Below, one piece after another: positions 53,520-60,861 of a DNA stretch of 64,000 nucleotides. Under the pieces are notes generated by a model, which worked only from the letters and a program-made list of their open reading frames with translations, had not been told where the DNA came from and made no database searches. This DNA is from Cytophagales bacterium (lineage in GTDB: Bacteria > Bacteroidota > Bacteroidia > Cytophagales > Spirosomataceae), in the NCBI GenBank assembly GCA_013298025.1, contig JAAFJE010000017.1, forward strand, positions 88,126 through 152,125. Direction: 5' to 3'. Position numbers and translations under genes: made by a program. Each line of letters starts with the position of its first letter. Within the stretch, counting starts at the first letter, position 1.

Positions 53520-54353
53520 ATGAAAGCAAAATATGTAAATCCTTTCACAGATTTCGGTTTTAAAAAGATATTCGGAGAAGAAGCTAGTAAACCTATGCTT
53601 ATAGACTTCTTAACGAATCTCTTGCCTGAAACTAATATTGTTGATTTAACTTTAAAAGACAAAGATAGGTTAGGAAGAACAGAGGATGATAGAAAAGCTA
53701 TTTATGACATCTATTGCGAAAATAGTTCGGGCGAAAAAATTATTGTTGAATTACAAAAAGCAAACGGTGCGACGCTTCGCCAGAATTACTTCAAAGACCG
53801 CACGGTTTATTATGCTACTTTTCCAATTCAAGAACAAGCTGAAAAAGGTGAATGGAACTACCAGCTAAAGTATGTTTATTGTGTCGGTATTTTAGACTTT
53901 ACATTTGAAGATAAAATAAAAAGTGGGCGTAAAGAGGTTATTCATACGGTTCAACTCAAAGACCAGCATAATGCAGTGTTTTATGAAAAATTGAAGTTTG
54001 TATATTTAGAAATGCCTCATTTTACCAAACAAGAACATGAGCTTGAAACTCGAATAGACAAGTGGTTGTATTTTATACAACATTTAGAGGACTTTCAGCA
54101 TATTCCAACTATTTTCAAAGATGATATTTTCATTCAAGCATTTGAAAAAGCTGAAATTGCAAAATACAGCGAAAACGAACGCTATGATTATGAACAAAGC
54201 TTAAAAGTATATCGTGATTTAAAAGGCGTTATTGATTCCGCCTATTTCGATGGTAAAGCCGAAGTAGCTCGTAAACTTAAAGAGAAAGGCATGGATATAG
54301 ACTTTATCGTAGAAATTACTGGATTAACTAGAGAAGACATTAGCAGGTTATAA
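53520..54353 (+). CDS. Rpn family recombination-promoting nuclease/putative transposase
   Basis: A 277-residue PD-(D/E)XK nuclease family protein beginning MKAKYVNPFTDFGFKKIFG. The catalytic region is within DIYCENSSGEKIIVELQKANG, and the C-terminus has the short helix pairs usual for the family (KAEVARKLKEKGMDIDFIVEITGL). It is the intact relative of the frameshifted gene at 41038; the upstream 30-40 bases also match between the two. Rpn proteins cleave DNA and promote RecA-independent recombination; some are parts of phage defence. The gene sits directly against the 3' end of trpB. Confidence 0.9.
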   Translation: MKAKYVNPFTDFGFKKIFGEEASKPMLIDFLTNLLPETNIVDLTLKDKDRLGRTEDDRKAIYDIYCENSSGEKIIVELQKANGATLRQNYFKDRTVYYATFPIQEQAEKGEWNYQLKYVYCVGILDFTFEDKIKSGRKEVIHTVQLKDQHNAVFYEKLKFVYLEMPHFTKQEHELETRIDKWLYFIQHLEDFQHIPTIFKDDIFIQAFEKAEIAKYSENERYDYEQSLKVYRDLKGVIDSAYFDGKAEVARKLKEKGMDIDFIVEITGLTREDISRL

Positions 54354-54407
54354 ATACCTAAAAATCCCCCAAAGCCAAACATAAGGCTTCGAGGGATTTT
54401 TAGGTAT
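54354..54407. terminator. Bidirectional terminator between the Rpn gene and trpB
   Basis: ATACCTAAAAATCCC (54354-54368) pairs with GGGATTTTTAGGTAT (54393-54407), with an inner AAGCC/GGCTT stem. It ends both convergent transcripts, including the trp operon. Confidence 0.9.
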
Positions 54408-54410
54408 CTT

Positions 54411-55601
54411 CTACAAATGCTTCATATAAGTAGCTAAATCTTTGTCGCCTCTACCCGATAGATTGATAACGACGGTTTCGTTAGCCGTAGCGCCAAGGTA
54501 TTTTAGCACCGCCAAAGCGTGCGATGATTCTAGGGCTGGAATGATGCCTTCGAGTTTAGATAGCTCAAATGCCGACTGTAAGGCTTCTTCGTCGGTGATG
54601 GCATAAAAATCGGCTCGTTTGGTATCGAACAAATGGGCGTGCATGGGACCAATGCCCGGATAATCTAAACCTGCCGAAATCGAATGAGGCTCAACTACTT
54701 GTCCGTCTTCGGTTTGCATCAAAATGCTTCGACTGCCATGCAACACGCCTGGTTTTCCTAAAAACGTAGTAGCAGCCGACAGCCCCGAATGAATGCCATG
54801 CCCTCCTGCTTCGGCAGCCACAATGCGTGTTTGAGGCTCATCTAAAAAGTGATAAAATGCCCCAGCAGCATTGGACCCCCCTCCTACGCAAGCAATTACG
54901 TAATCGGGATTGGTCTTACCAATTTTTTCTTGCAATTGCCATTTGATTTCTTCCGAAATAATCGACTGAAAGCGGGCTACCATGTCTGGATAAGGATGTG
55001 GCCCAACTACCGAGCCGATGATATAATGCGTATCAACAGGGTTATTAATCCAGTGACGCATGGCATCGTTGGTGGCATCTTTGAGGGTTTTCGAGCCACT
55101 TGTAGCAGCACGCACTTCTGCTCCGAGCATTTTCATACGGGCCACATTGGGTGCTTGTCGCTCAATGTCAATTTCGCCCATATACACAATACATTCCAAA
55201 CCCATCAAAGCACATACAGTGGCGGTGGCTACGCCATGCTGTCCTGCCCCTGTTTCGGCTACAATCTTGCGTTTGCCCAAACGCTTCGCCAACAAGGCTT
55301 GCCCGATGGTATTGTTTACCTTATGTGCTCCTGTATGGCACAAATCTTCTCGTTTCAGGTAAATGGTGGTTTGGTATTTTTCGGAAAGACGTTCGGCTAA
55401 AAACAAAGGCGTAGGGCGACCTACGTAGTCTTTCAATAAGGCTTGAAATTCTTGTTGAAAAGTAGGCTCACCGATAATGCTAAGATACGTGTTGCGTAAT
55501 TCTTCTACATTGGGATAAAGCATTTCGGGGATGAAAGCCCCGCCAAATTGTCCGTAATACCCTTTTTCGTTAACGTGGTATTGTTGCGTTGCTGTTGTCA
55601 T
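54411..55601 (-). CDS. trpB: Tryptophan synthase beta chain
   Basis: TrpB joins indole and serine to make tryptophan, with PLP. The 396-residue protein has the PLP lysine Lys94 in HTGAHKVNNTIGQALLAKRL, the EDLCHTGAHK and CVGGGSNAAG motifs and GYPGIGP-like segment (LDYPGIGPMHAH). It is the last gene of the trp operon here; trpA, normally next, is absent, and the terminator and Rpn gene follow at once. It lies 8 bases after trpF. Confidence 0.98.
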   Translation of the reverse strand: MTTATQQYHVNEKGYYGQFGGAFIPEMLYPNVEELRNTYLSIIGEPTFQQEFQALLKDYVGRPTPLFLAERLSEKYQTTIYLKREDLCHTGAHKVNNTIGQALLAKRLGKRKIVAETGAGQHGVATATVCALMGLECIVYMGEIDIERQAPNVARMKMLGAEVRAATSGSKTLKDATNDAMRHWINNPVDTHYIIGSVVGPHPYPDMVARFQSIISEEIKWQLQEKIGKTNPDYVIACVGGGSNAAGAFYHFLDEPQTRIVAAEAGGHGIHSGLSAATTFLGKPGVLHGSRSILMQTEDGQVVEPHSISAGLDYPGIGPMHAHLFDTKRADFYAITDEEALQSAFELSKLEGIIPALESSHALAVLKYLGATANETVVINLSGRGDKDLATYMKHL

Positions 55602-55609
55602 ATACTTGT

Positions 55610-56248
55610 TCAGAGTTCTACCGCTTCCGATTTGAGAATTTTAATCAACGCAGCGAGTTTGTCGATGTCTTTCATGGCGGGCGATAGCTCAAATTTACTG
55701 TTTACATCAATGGCATGAATTTTCAAATGCTTCAATTCTAATACACTCGCTGCGTTGTCGAGGCTGATACCGCCAGCCAAAAAGAAAGGCTTTTCGTTGT
55801 CGTAGCGGTTCAATAGCGACCAATCAAATGCGATGCCGTTGCCTCCTGCTTGTTCGCCTTTGGTATCGAATAAAAAGAAATCGCAGTAAGGCTTATAATT
55901 ATTGAGTTTTCCTAAGTAAAAGTTTTGGTCTATACTAAAAGCTTTGATAATGTTGATTCCTTTAAAACGAAGGTTTTTACAAAAATCAGGGAGTTCTTCG
56001 CCGTGTAACTGCACATAATCTAGTTGGTATTTTTTGACCATTTCCAGAATATAGGATTGCGTAGCATTCACAAAAACGCCTACTTTTCGTACCGACTTAG
56101 GAAAACTTCGGAGCAACTCTTCATCTAATGCTGTACCGACAAAGCGTTTTGATTTTTCATAAAAGATAAAACCCATGTAATCAGGCTGTAAAGCTAACAA
56201 TTGGCGAATGTTCTCGGCATCTCGCATTCCGCAGATTTTTAGTCTCAT
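55610..56248 (-). CDS. trpF: Phosphoribosylanthranilate isomerase
   Basis: TrpF converts phosphoribosylanthranilate to CdRP, the third step of the pathway. It is a 212-residue TIM barrel with KICGMRDAENI (catalytic Cys) at the N-terminus, VQLHGEE, and FFLAGGISLDNA near the C-terminus, all characteristic. It is in the middle of the operon, 87 bases after trpC and 8 bases before trpB. Confidence 0.97.
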   Translation of the reverse strand: MRLKICGMRDAENIRQLLALQPDYMGFIFYEKSKRFVGTALDEELLRSFPKSVRKVGVFVNATQSYILEMVKKYQLDYVQLHGEELPDFCKNLRFKGINIIKAFSIDQNFYLGKLNNYKPYCDFFLFDTKGEQAGGNGIAFDWSLLNRYDNEKPFFLAGGISLDNAASVLELKHLKIHAIDVNSKFELSPAMKDIDKLAALIKILKSEAVEL

Positions 56249-56335
56249 GGTATCGGCGTTCGTGTTAGGGTAAGTATTCTGTAAATAACAAAAATACTGA
56301 AAAAACCTGATAATTAGGCAACTACTGGCACTTTT

Positions 56336-57142
56336 CTATGCAAAGGCTAGGGCATCTATTTGGGCAATAAATTGCTGTAAAGCTTGGCCTGGATTAGGCG
56401 TTTTCATGAAATTTTCGCCAATCAAAAAGCCTTCGTAGCCTACGCTTTTCAATTGTTGGATGGTTTCGGGTTTTGAAATACAGCTTTCCGAAATTTTCAA
56501 CAAATGGGCTGGGATTTTGTCGGCCAATGCCAAAGACGCATTAACATTCTGTTCGGCAAAGTTCTTCAAGTTTCGGTTGTTTACGCCTACTACGTCGATG
56601 TATTCGCACAAACTGCGGTCGAGTTCTTCTTGGTCGTGTACTTCCAATAGCGTTTCCATGCCCAACGATTTTACCACCTTGCCCAATTCGTACACTTGTG
56701 TGGGCGTAAGATTGGCGGCAATGAGCAAAATGACATCTGCCCCTAAAGCCTTGGCTTCAAAAATTTGGTATTCGTCGATGATAAAGTCTTTTCGTAAAAT
56801 GGGAATCGTTGGATTCGCCTTGCGTGCTTCTAATAAATCTTGGTCGGTTCCTCCAAAAAAAGGCTCGTCGGTGAGTACCGACAAACACGCCGCCCCAGCC
56901 GCCACGTAGCCAGTGGTTACATCGGCAACCGTCACTTGGTCGTTGATGATACCTTTAGATGGTGACTTTCTTTTAAACTCCGAAATAATGCCCGAAGAAG
57001 CTGGATTAGACAAGCTCAATTTAAGCGAATTGGTCGCTTTGGCAAAATACCCTTGTTTGGTCAAGGTTTCCTGCGAAACCCGTGCCTTGCGTGCTTCTAC
57101 TTCTAAGGATTTTTGTGCTATAATGGTATCGAGTATGGTCAT
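56336..57142 (-). CDS. trpC: Indole-3-glycerol phosphate synthase
   Basis: A 268-residue TIM barrel that closes the indole ring. Family motifs are EFKRKSPSKG, VLTDEPFFGGT, RKDFIIDEYQI, EVHDQEEL, VGVNNRNLKNF and SESCI. The start is MTILDTIIAQKS at 57142; the frame stays open to 57424 but that part translates a palindromic repeat and is not coding. Single-function trpC, unlike the trpC-trpF fusion of E. coli. Confidence 0.97.
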   Translation of the reverse strand: MTILDTIIAQKSLEVEARKARVSQETLTKQGYFAKATNSLKLSLSNPASSGIISEFKRKSPSKGIINDQVTVADVTTGYVAAGAACLSVLTDEPFFGGTDQDLLEARKANPTIPILRKDFIIDEYQIFEAKALGADVILLIAANLTPTQVYELGKVVKSLGMETLLEVHDQEELDRSLCEYIDVVGVNNRNLKNFAEQNVNASLALADKIPAHLLKISESCISKPETIQQLKSVGYEGFLIGENFMKTPNPGQALQQFIAQIDALAFA

Positions 57143-57163
57143 CTTTTTAAAGGAAAATGAGGG

Positions 57164-57443
57164 AGTTGTGAATTGTGAATGAGTGAATTGTGAATTATAT
57201 CTTCTATTTTTGGTTAAAATAATTTGTAATTCATTAACTAAGTCTGTATGAAGGATTTTATTTTGTCCAAAAGCGTTCTTATCGTTAGCATTTTTTGGTG
57301 TAGCGGCAACTCTTGCAGTTGCCACATTCCAAATGGCAACCGCAAGGGTTGCCGCTACACCAATTTTATTTTGAAAGATATAACCAAACTTTCGTACAGC
57401 ACTAATCACTAATTCACAACTCACTCAATCACAACTCACTAAT
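57164..57443. repeat. Composite inverted repeat between trpD and trpC
   Basis: Outer arms carry TTGTGAATGAGTGAATTGTG words (57164-57196) and their complements (57402-57443), as in the element at 15619. Nested inside is a REP-like palindrome (57295-57363, listed). The 306-base gap is the only large space in the trp operon. Confidence 0.6.
57295..57363. repeat. REP-like palindrome inside the trp operon
   Basis: Two 30-base arms (57295-57324 and 57334-57363) pair with only two mismatches around a nine-base loop; the arm contains GTAGCGGCAAC and TGCAGTTGCC words. The GC-rich hairpin resembles repeats scattered in Bacteroidota genomes. It may pause transcription or stabilise mRNA between trpD and trpC. 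Confidence 0.75.
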
Positions 57444-57448
57444 TAATG

Positions 57449-58438
57449 TTAGTTGGCAATAAATTTAATAAACGCATTCAAGGCTCTTCCACTTTCGAGC
57501 GATTCTTGGGCTTTGGCTACGGCATCGGTGATGCTCAAGGTATCATCTACGGCATACAAAGCCGTGGCTGCATTGGCAATCACCACTTCTTTTTGGGCTT
57601 TGGTAGCATTATTTTCTAAAATAGAAGTCATAATGCGAGCCGAAGCTTCTAGCGAATGCCCACCATACAATTCCTCTGGCTTATGTGCCGACAAGCCCAT
57701 TTGTTTGGGCGAAATGGTTTCGATGGCACGGCTGGTATTCAGAATAAAACTGCTCGTCAACGAAATCTCGTCATAGCCATCTAAACCGTACAAAACGCCA
57801 AATTGTTTTTTACTTTTCTGAAAAATGGCACTGTATAATTTAAACACTTCTTCGTCATATACGCCTGTAATTTGCTTATTGACATTCGCTGGGTTCAAGA
57901 TAGGGCCAAGCATATTGAAGAACGTTTTCATGCCCAATTCCTTGCGGATAGGCCCTACAAAACGCATCGCCGGATGAAACAGTGGTGCATGAAGAAAGCA
58001 TATTCCTGCTTGCTCTATTTTTTTTCGTAAATAACTTTCGTCGTTAGAAAACTTTACCCCAAAATACTCTAAAACAGTAGAAGAACCCACCGACGACGAT
58101 ACGCCATGATTACCATGTTTGGCAATGGCTTGCCCTGTGCCTGCTACCACAAAAGAAGCGGTGGTAGATACATTGAACGTATCTTTGCCGTCGCCACCAG
58201 TCCCACAAACATCCATTGGGTCGTATGCCGATAAATCGACCGTTACGGCCAAATCCATCATGGCATCCCTGAAGCCTTCTAGCTCGTCGGGGTTTACGGG
58301 ATACATCATGTAGGTTGTGAGAAAAGCGGCAATAAGAGAAGAATTTGCTTCTCCCTTACCAATTTTAGTTAGGGCTTCTTGGGCTTCTGTTTTAGAAAGA
58401 GGAGTTCCAGCGAGTTTTTTATTCAGGAAATATTTCAT
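57449..58438 (-). CDS. trpD: Anthranilate phosphoribosyltransferase
   Basis: TrpD joins anthranilate and PRPP. The 329-residue protein has the glycine-rich PRPP motif DVCGTGGDGKDTFNVST, KHGNHGVSSSVGS and LGPILNPAN, all typical. The start is MKYFLNKKLAG at 58438; an open frame up to 58699 runs through trpG and is not coding. The gene follows trpG after 68 bases. Confidence 0.97.
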   Translation of the reverse strand: MKYFLNKKLAGTPLSKTEAQEALTKIGKGEANSSLIAAFLTTYMMYPVNPDELEGFRDAMMDLAVTVDLSAYDPMDVCGTGGDGKDTFNVSTTASFVVAGTGQAIAKHGNHGVSSSVGSSTVLEYFGVKFSNDESYLRKKIEQAGICFLHAPLFHPAMRFVGPIRKELGMKTFFNMLGPILNPANVNKQITGVYDEEVFKLYSAIFQKSKKQFGVLYGLDGYDEISLTSSFILNTSRAIETISPKQMGLSAHKPEELYGGHSLEASARIMTSILENNATKAQKEVVIANAATALYAVDDTLSITDAVAKAQESLESGRALNAFIKFIAN

Positions 58439-58506
58439 CGAATGTTGTACGGCATAATTACCGTCATAAATTGAGTTTAGCGACAGTGTAAAATTACAAA
58501 ATATCC

Positions 58507-59073
58507 TTACGATTTCACCCAGTTTTCTACCATTTTCACCCCATATTGTGTTAAATACGCTTCTGGGTGAAACTGCACGCCTCGCACATCGTATTGGGTG
58601 TGGGCTTCGGCCATCACAAAGCCTTTTTCGTCTATGGCTGTGACGATAAGTTCTTGGGGCATGGTTTCTGGTACGACCGTCCACGAGTGGTAGCGGCATA
58701 CTTCTACCTCGGCAGGCACGCCTTTGAAAAGGAGTTCATCGGGTTGCGTAATGATACATTTGGTTGTTACGCCATGCAGCACATCGCCCATGTTGTGCAG
58801 CTTTGCACCGAAGGCTTCGCCAATGGCTTGATGCCCCAAGCAAACGCCAAAAATGCTTTTGGTAGCGGCGTATTCTTTGATTACATCCAGCAAAATGCCC
58901 GCTTCTTCGGGAATACCTGGCCCTGGCGAAAGCAAGATTTTATCGTATTTTTTCACTTCTTCTAAGGCAATTTTATCGTTTCTAAAAACGTCAACGTCTT
59001 GCCCTAAATCTTTTAGAATATATACTAAATTATATACAAAAGAGTCGTAATTATCTAAAACGAGGATTTTCAT
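58507..59073 (-). CDS. trpG: Anthranilate synthase component II (glutamine amidotransferase)
   Basis: TrpG supplies ammonia to TrpE from glutamine. The 188-residue protein has LLSPGPGIPEEAG, the catalytic Cys78 in GVCLGHQAIGEAFGA and the FHPEAYLTQYG triad region. The ATG at 59073 (MKILVLDNYDSFVYN) is chosen; a start three codons earlier is possible. The same subunit may also serve para-aminobenzoate synthesis, but the operon position points to tryptophan. Confidence 0.97.
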   Translation of the reverse strand: MKILVLDNYDSFVYNLVYILKDLGQDVDVFRNDKIALEEVKKYDKILLSPGPGIPEEAGILLDVIKEYAATKSIFGVCLGHQAIGEAFGAKLHNMGDVLHGVTTKCIITQPDELLFKGVPAEVEVCRYHSWTVVPETMPQELIVTAIDEKGFVMAEAHTQYDVRGVQFHPEAYLTQYGVKMVENWVKS

Positions 59074-59142
59074 GGTTGTCAATAATCGCCCAAAGTTGGT
59101 GCTTTAGGCGGGGTTAAGTTGTTTCAAACTGCTCTAATTAAA

Positions 59143-60555
59143 CTACACATTTTCAGCTACTTCCAAGGCTTTACGCAAGGCGGCCAATTTGCTATGTACT
59201 TCTTGCATTTCGTTTTCAATCACCGATTTGGCTACAACACCCATGCCTGCTTGGTAAAATAATGTATTGTTTTTACTCAAAAATGTTCTGATGGCAATGG
59301 CGTGATTGAAGTTTCCTTTAAAATCCATGTAGCCGATAGCCCCCCCGTAAATATGGCGGTTGGCATTTTCGAGGCGGTTGATGATGCTCATGGCATTGTG
59401 CTTAGGCGAACCCGACAACGTGCCAGCAGGAAAAGTATCGGCTACCAATTGAAGTGGATTTACGCCTGCACTCATTTTGCCCGTCACTTTCGATACCAAG
59501 TGAATCACGTGCGAAAAGAATTGTACTTCTTTGAAGGTTTCTACTTTTACCACATCCGAACTTCTCGACAAGTCGTTTCTTGCCAAATCGACAAGCATGA
59601 CGTGTTCGGCCGATTCTTTGGGGTCGGCGTGCAATTGGCGGGCCAATTCGGCATCTTTTTCGTCGTCGCCGGTGCGTCTGAATGTACCTGCGATGGGGTG
59701 TATTTCGGCTAAACCGTTTTTGATTTGGATTTGCTTTTCGGGCGAAGCACCAAAAATATGGTATTTTTCGTAGTCGAAATAAAACATATAAGGCGATGGA
59801 TTGATAGAACGCAAAGCCCTATATACCTGAAAGTCGTCGCCTTCATACGTCCGACTAAATCGGCGAGAAGGAACAATCTGAAATACGTCGCCTCGCAAAC
59901 AGTGCTGAATGCAAGTTTGAATCACCTGACGCATTTCGTCGTCGGTAAAATTGGTTTGTTCTGCTCCTGTTACTTTAAAAGATTTGGTGGCGTAATGGGG
60001 CAAATCTAGCAGCATTTCTAAGGTTTCGATGCTGCCTGTGGTGTTGGTTTCGTTGGCAAAATGATGACAATACAACGACAACTCATCTTTGAAGTGATTA
60101 ATGGCAATCACATAGCGATACACATAATAGATGATTTGCGGAATTTCGGTATTGGCATTTTTTTCCTGAATCTCTATGTCTTCAAAATATTCCACGGCAT
60201 CGTAACAAATATGCCCAAACATCCCGTTTGCCATTGGGGCGTAATCGGGCTGGCGTTCCCATTCAAAACGTTGGGCAAATTGCATGAGGGCTTGTACAGC
60301 TTCCTTGCGATGGCCAAGCGTAAATTGTTCGATTGTGCCATCAGGGAAAGTTTGCGTTACAACGTCGTTGTCTAATACAAAGCTCGCCACGGGGTCGCAG
60401 GCAATGTGGCTGTAGCCATGTTCTTTTCCGTGATAGTCGGCACTTTCGAGGATGACCGTGTTCTTAAACCTGTTGCGAAGTTTCAGAAACACCCCTACAG
60501 GCGTGATGGTATCCGCTAATTTTTTCTTTTGAATGGTTGTTACTTGAAAATTCAT
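59143..60555 (-). CDS. trpE: Anthranilate synthase component I
   Basis: TrpE makes anthranilate from chorismate with ammonia from TrpG. The 470-residue protein has the ILES motif (35-38, the usual site of tryptophan feedback binding), the catalytic core with PSRRFSR, GASPEKQI, HPIAGTFRRTGDDEKDAEL, DLARNDLSRS and GTLSGSPKHNA. It is the first structural gene of the operon, with the attenuator just upstream. A tryptophan feedback role of ILES is inferred from family. Confidence 0.97.
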   Translation of the reverse strand: MNFQVTTIQKKKLADTITPVGVFLKLRNRFKNTVILESADYHGKEHGYSHIACDPVASFVLDNDVVTQTFPDGTIEQFTLGHRKEAVQALMQFAQRFEWERQPDYAPMANGMFGHICYDAVEYFEDIEIQEKNANTEIPQIIYYVYRYVIAINHFKDELSLYCHHFANETNTTGSIETLEMLLDLPHYATKSFKVTGAEQTNFTDDEMRQVIQTCIQHCLRGDVFQIVPSRRFSRTYEGDDFQVYRALRSINPSPYMFYFDYEKYHIFGASPEKQIQIKNGLAEIHPIAGTFRRTGDDEKDAELARQLHADPKESAEHVMLVDLARNDLSRSSDVVKVETFKEVQFFSHVIHLVSKVTGKMSAGVNPLQLVADTFPAGTLSGSPKHNAMSIINRLENANRHIYGGAIGYMDFKGNFNHAIAIRTFLSKNNTLFYQAGMGVVAKSVIENEMQEVHSKLAALRKALEVAENV

Positions 60556-60602
60556 ACCGTTTTAAAGACTGTGTTTGTGCGTTGGGTTAAGTCGATGATA
60601 AC

Positions 60603-60636
60603 AAAAAAGGCTTACTGGTTGAACAGTAAGCCTTTT
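60603..60636 (-). terminator. trp attenuator (regulated terminator)
   Basis: On the minus strand AAAAGGCTTACTG (60636-60624) pairs with CAGTAAGCCTTTT (60617-60605), followed by a T-run, before trpE. Its 5' half (TACTGTTCAA, 60628-60619) can instead pair with TTGAGCAGTA (60680-60671), forming the antiterminator. Confidence 0.85.
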
Positions 60637-60676
60637 CGTGAAATATGTTTTTACCGAAAATACATAGTGATACTGC

Positions 60677-60733
60677 TCAACCGAGATTTGTCAGTTGCCA
60701 CCACCACGCAGTATTTTTGATTGTTTGTTTCAT
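60677..60733 (-). CDS. trpL: trp operon leader peptide
   Basis: An 18-residue ORF reads MKQTIKNTAWWWQLTNLG and stops with TGA, directly upstream of the attenuator. Three consecutive Trp codons (TGG TGG TGG) at residues 10-12 are the signature of ribosome-mediated attenuation. Stem 1 (ATACTGC, 60714-60708, just before the Trp codons) can pair with stem 2 (GCAGTAT, 60676-60670); a ribosome stalled at the Trp codons would block stem 1 and leave stem 2 free to form the antiterminator with stem 3. The start lies about 11 bases downstream of the predicted transcription start. The gene is too short for routine ORF calling. Confidence 0.88.
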   Translation of the reverse strand: MKQTIKNTAWWWQLTNLG

Positions 60734-60750
60734 TATTTTTGATTTGTTTG

Positions 60751-60779
60751 CAAACTTAAAGGGAAATTTTGTTTTTCAA
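60751..60779 (-). promoter_or_regulatory. trp operon promoter
   Basis: On the minus strand TTG (60779-60777), an 18-base spacer and TAAGTTTG (60758-60751) match the Bacteroidota consensus. Transcription would start near 60744, eleven bases before the leader peptide ATG. Confidence 0.75.
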
Positions 60780-60861
60780 AAAATATTATACCATAATTTT
60801 TGAAAGATAAACCTTTTATTTTAAAATTACCCCAATCTATAGCCATTTTGGATGCCTTGGT

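Noticed and set aside
57143..57424. N-terminal extension of trpC (about 94 codons)
   Set aside because: It translates the REP palindrome and repeat arms; the family start MTILDTIIAQKS is at 57142.
58439..58699. Extension of trpD upstream
   Set aside because: The frame runs through trpG and has no family similarity; the true start is MKYFLNKKLAG.
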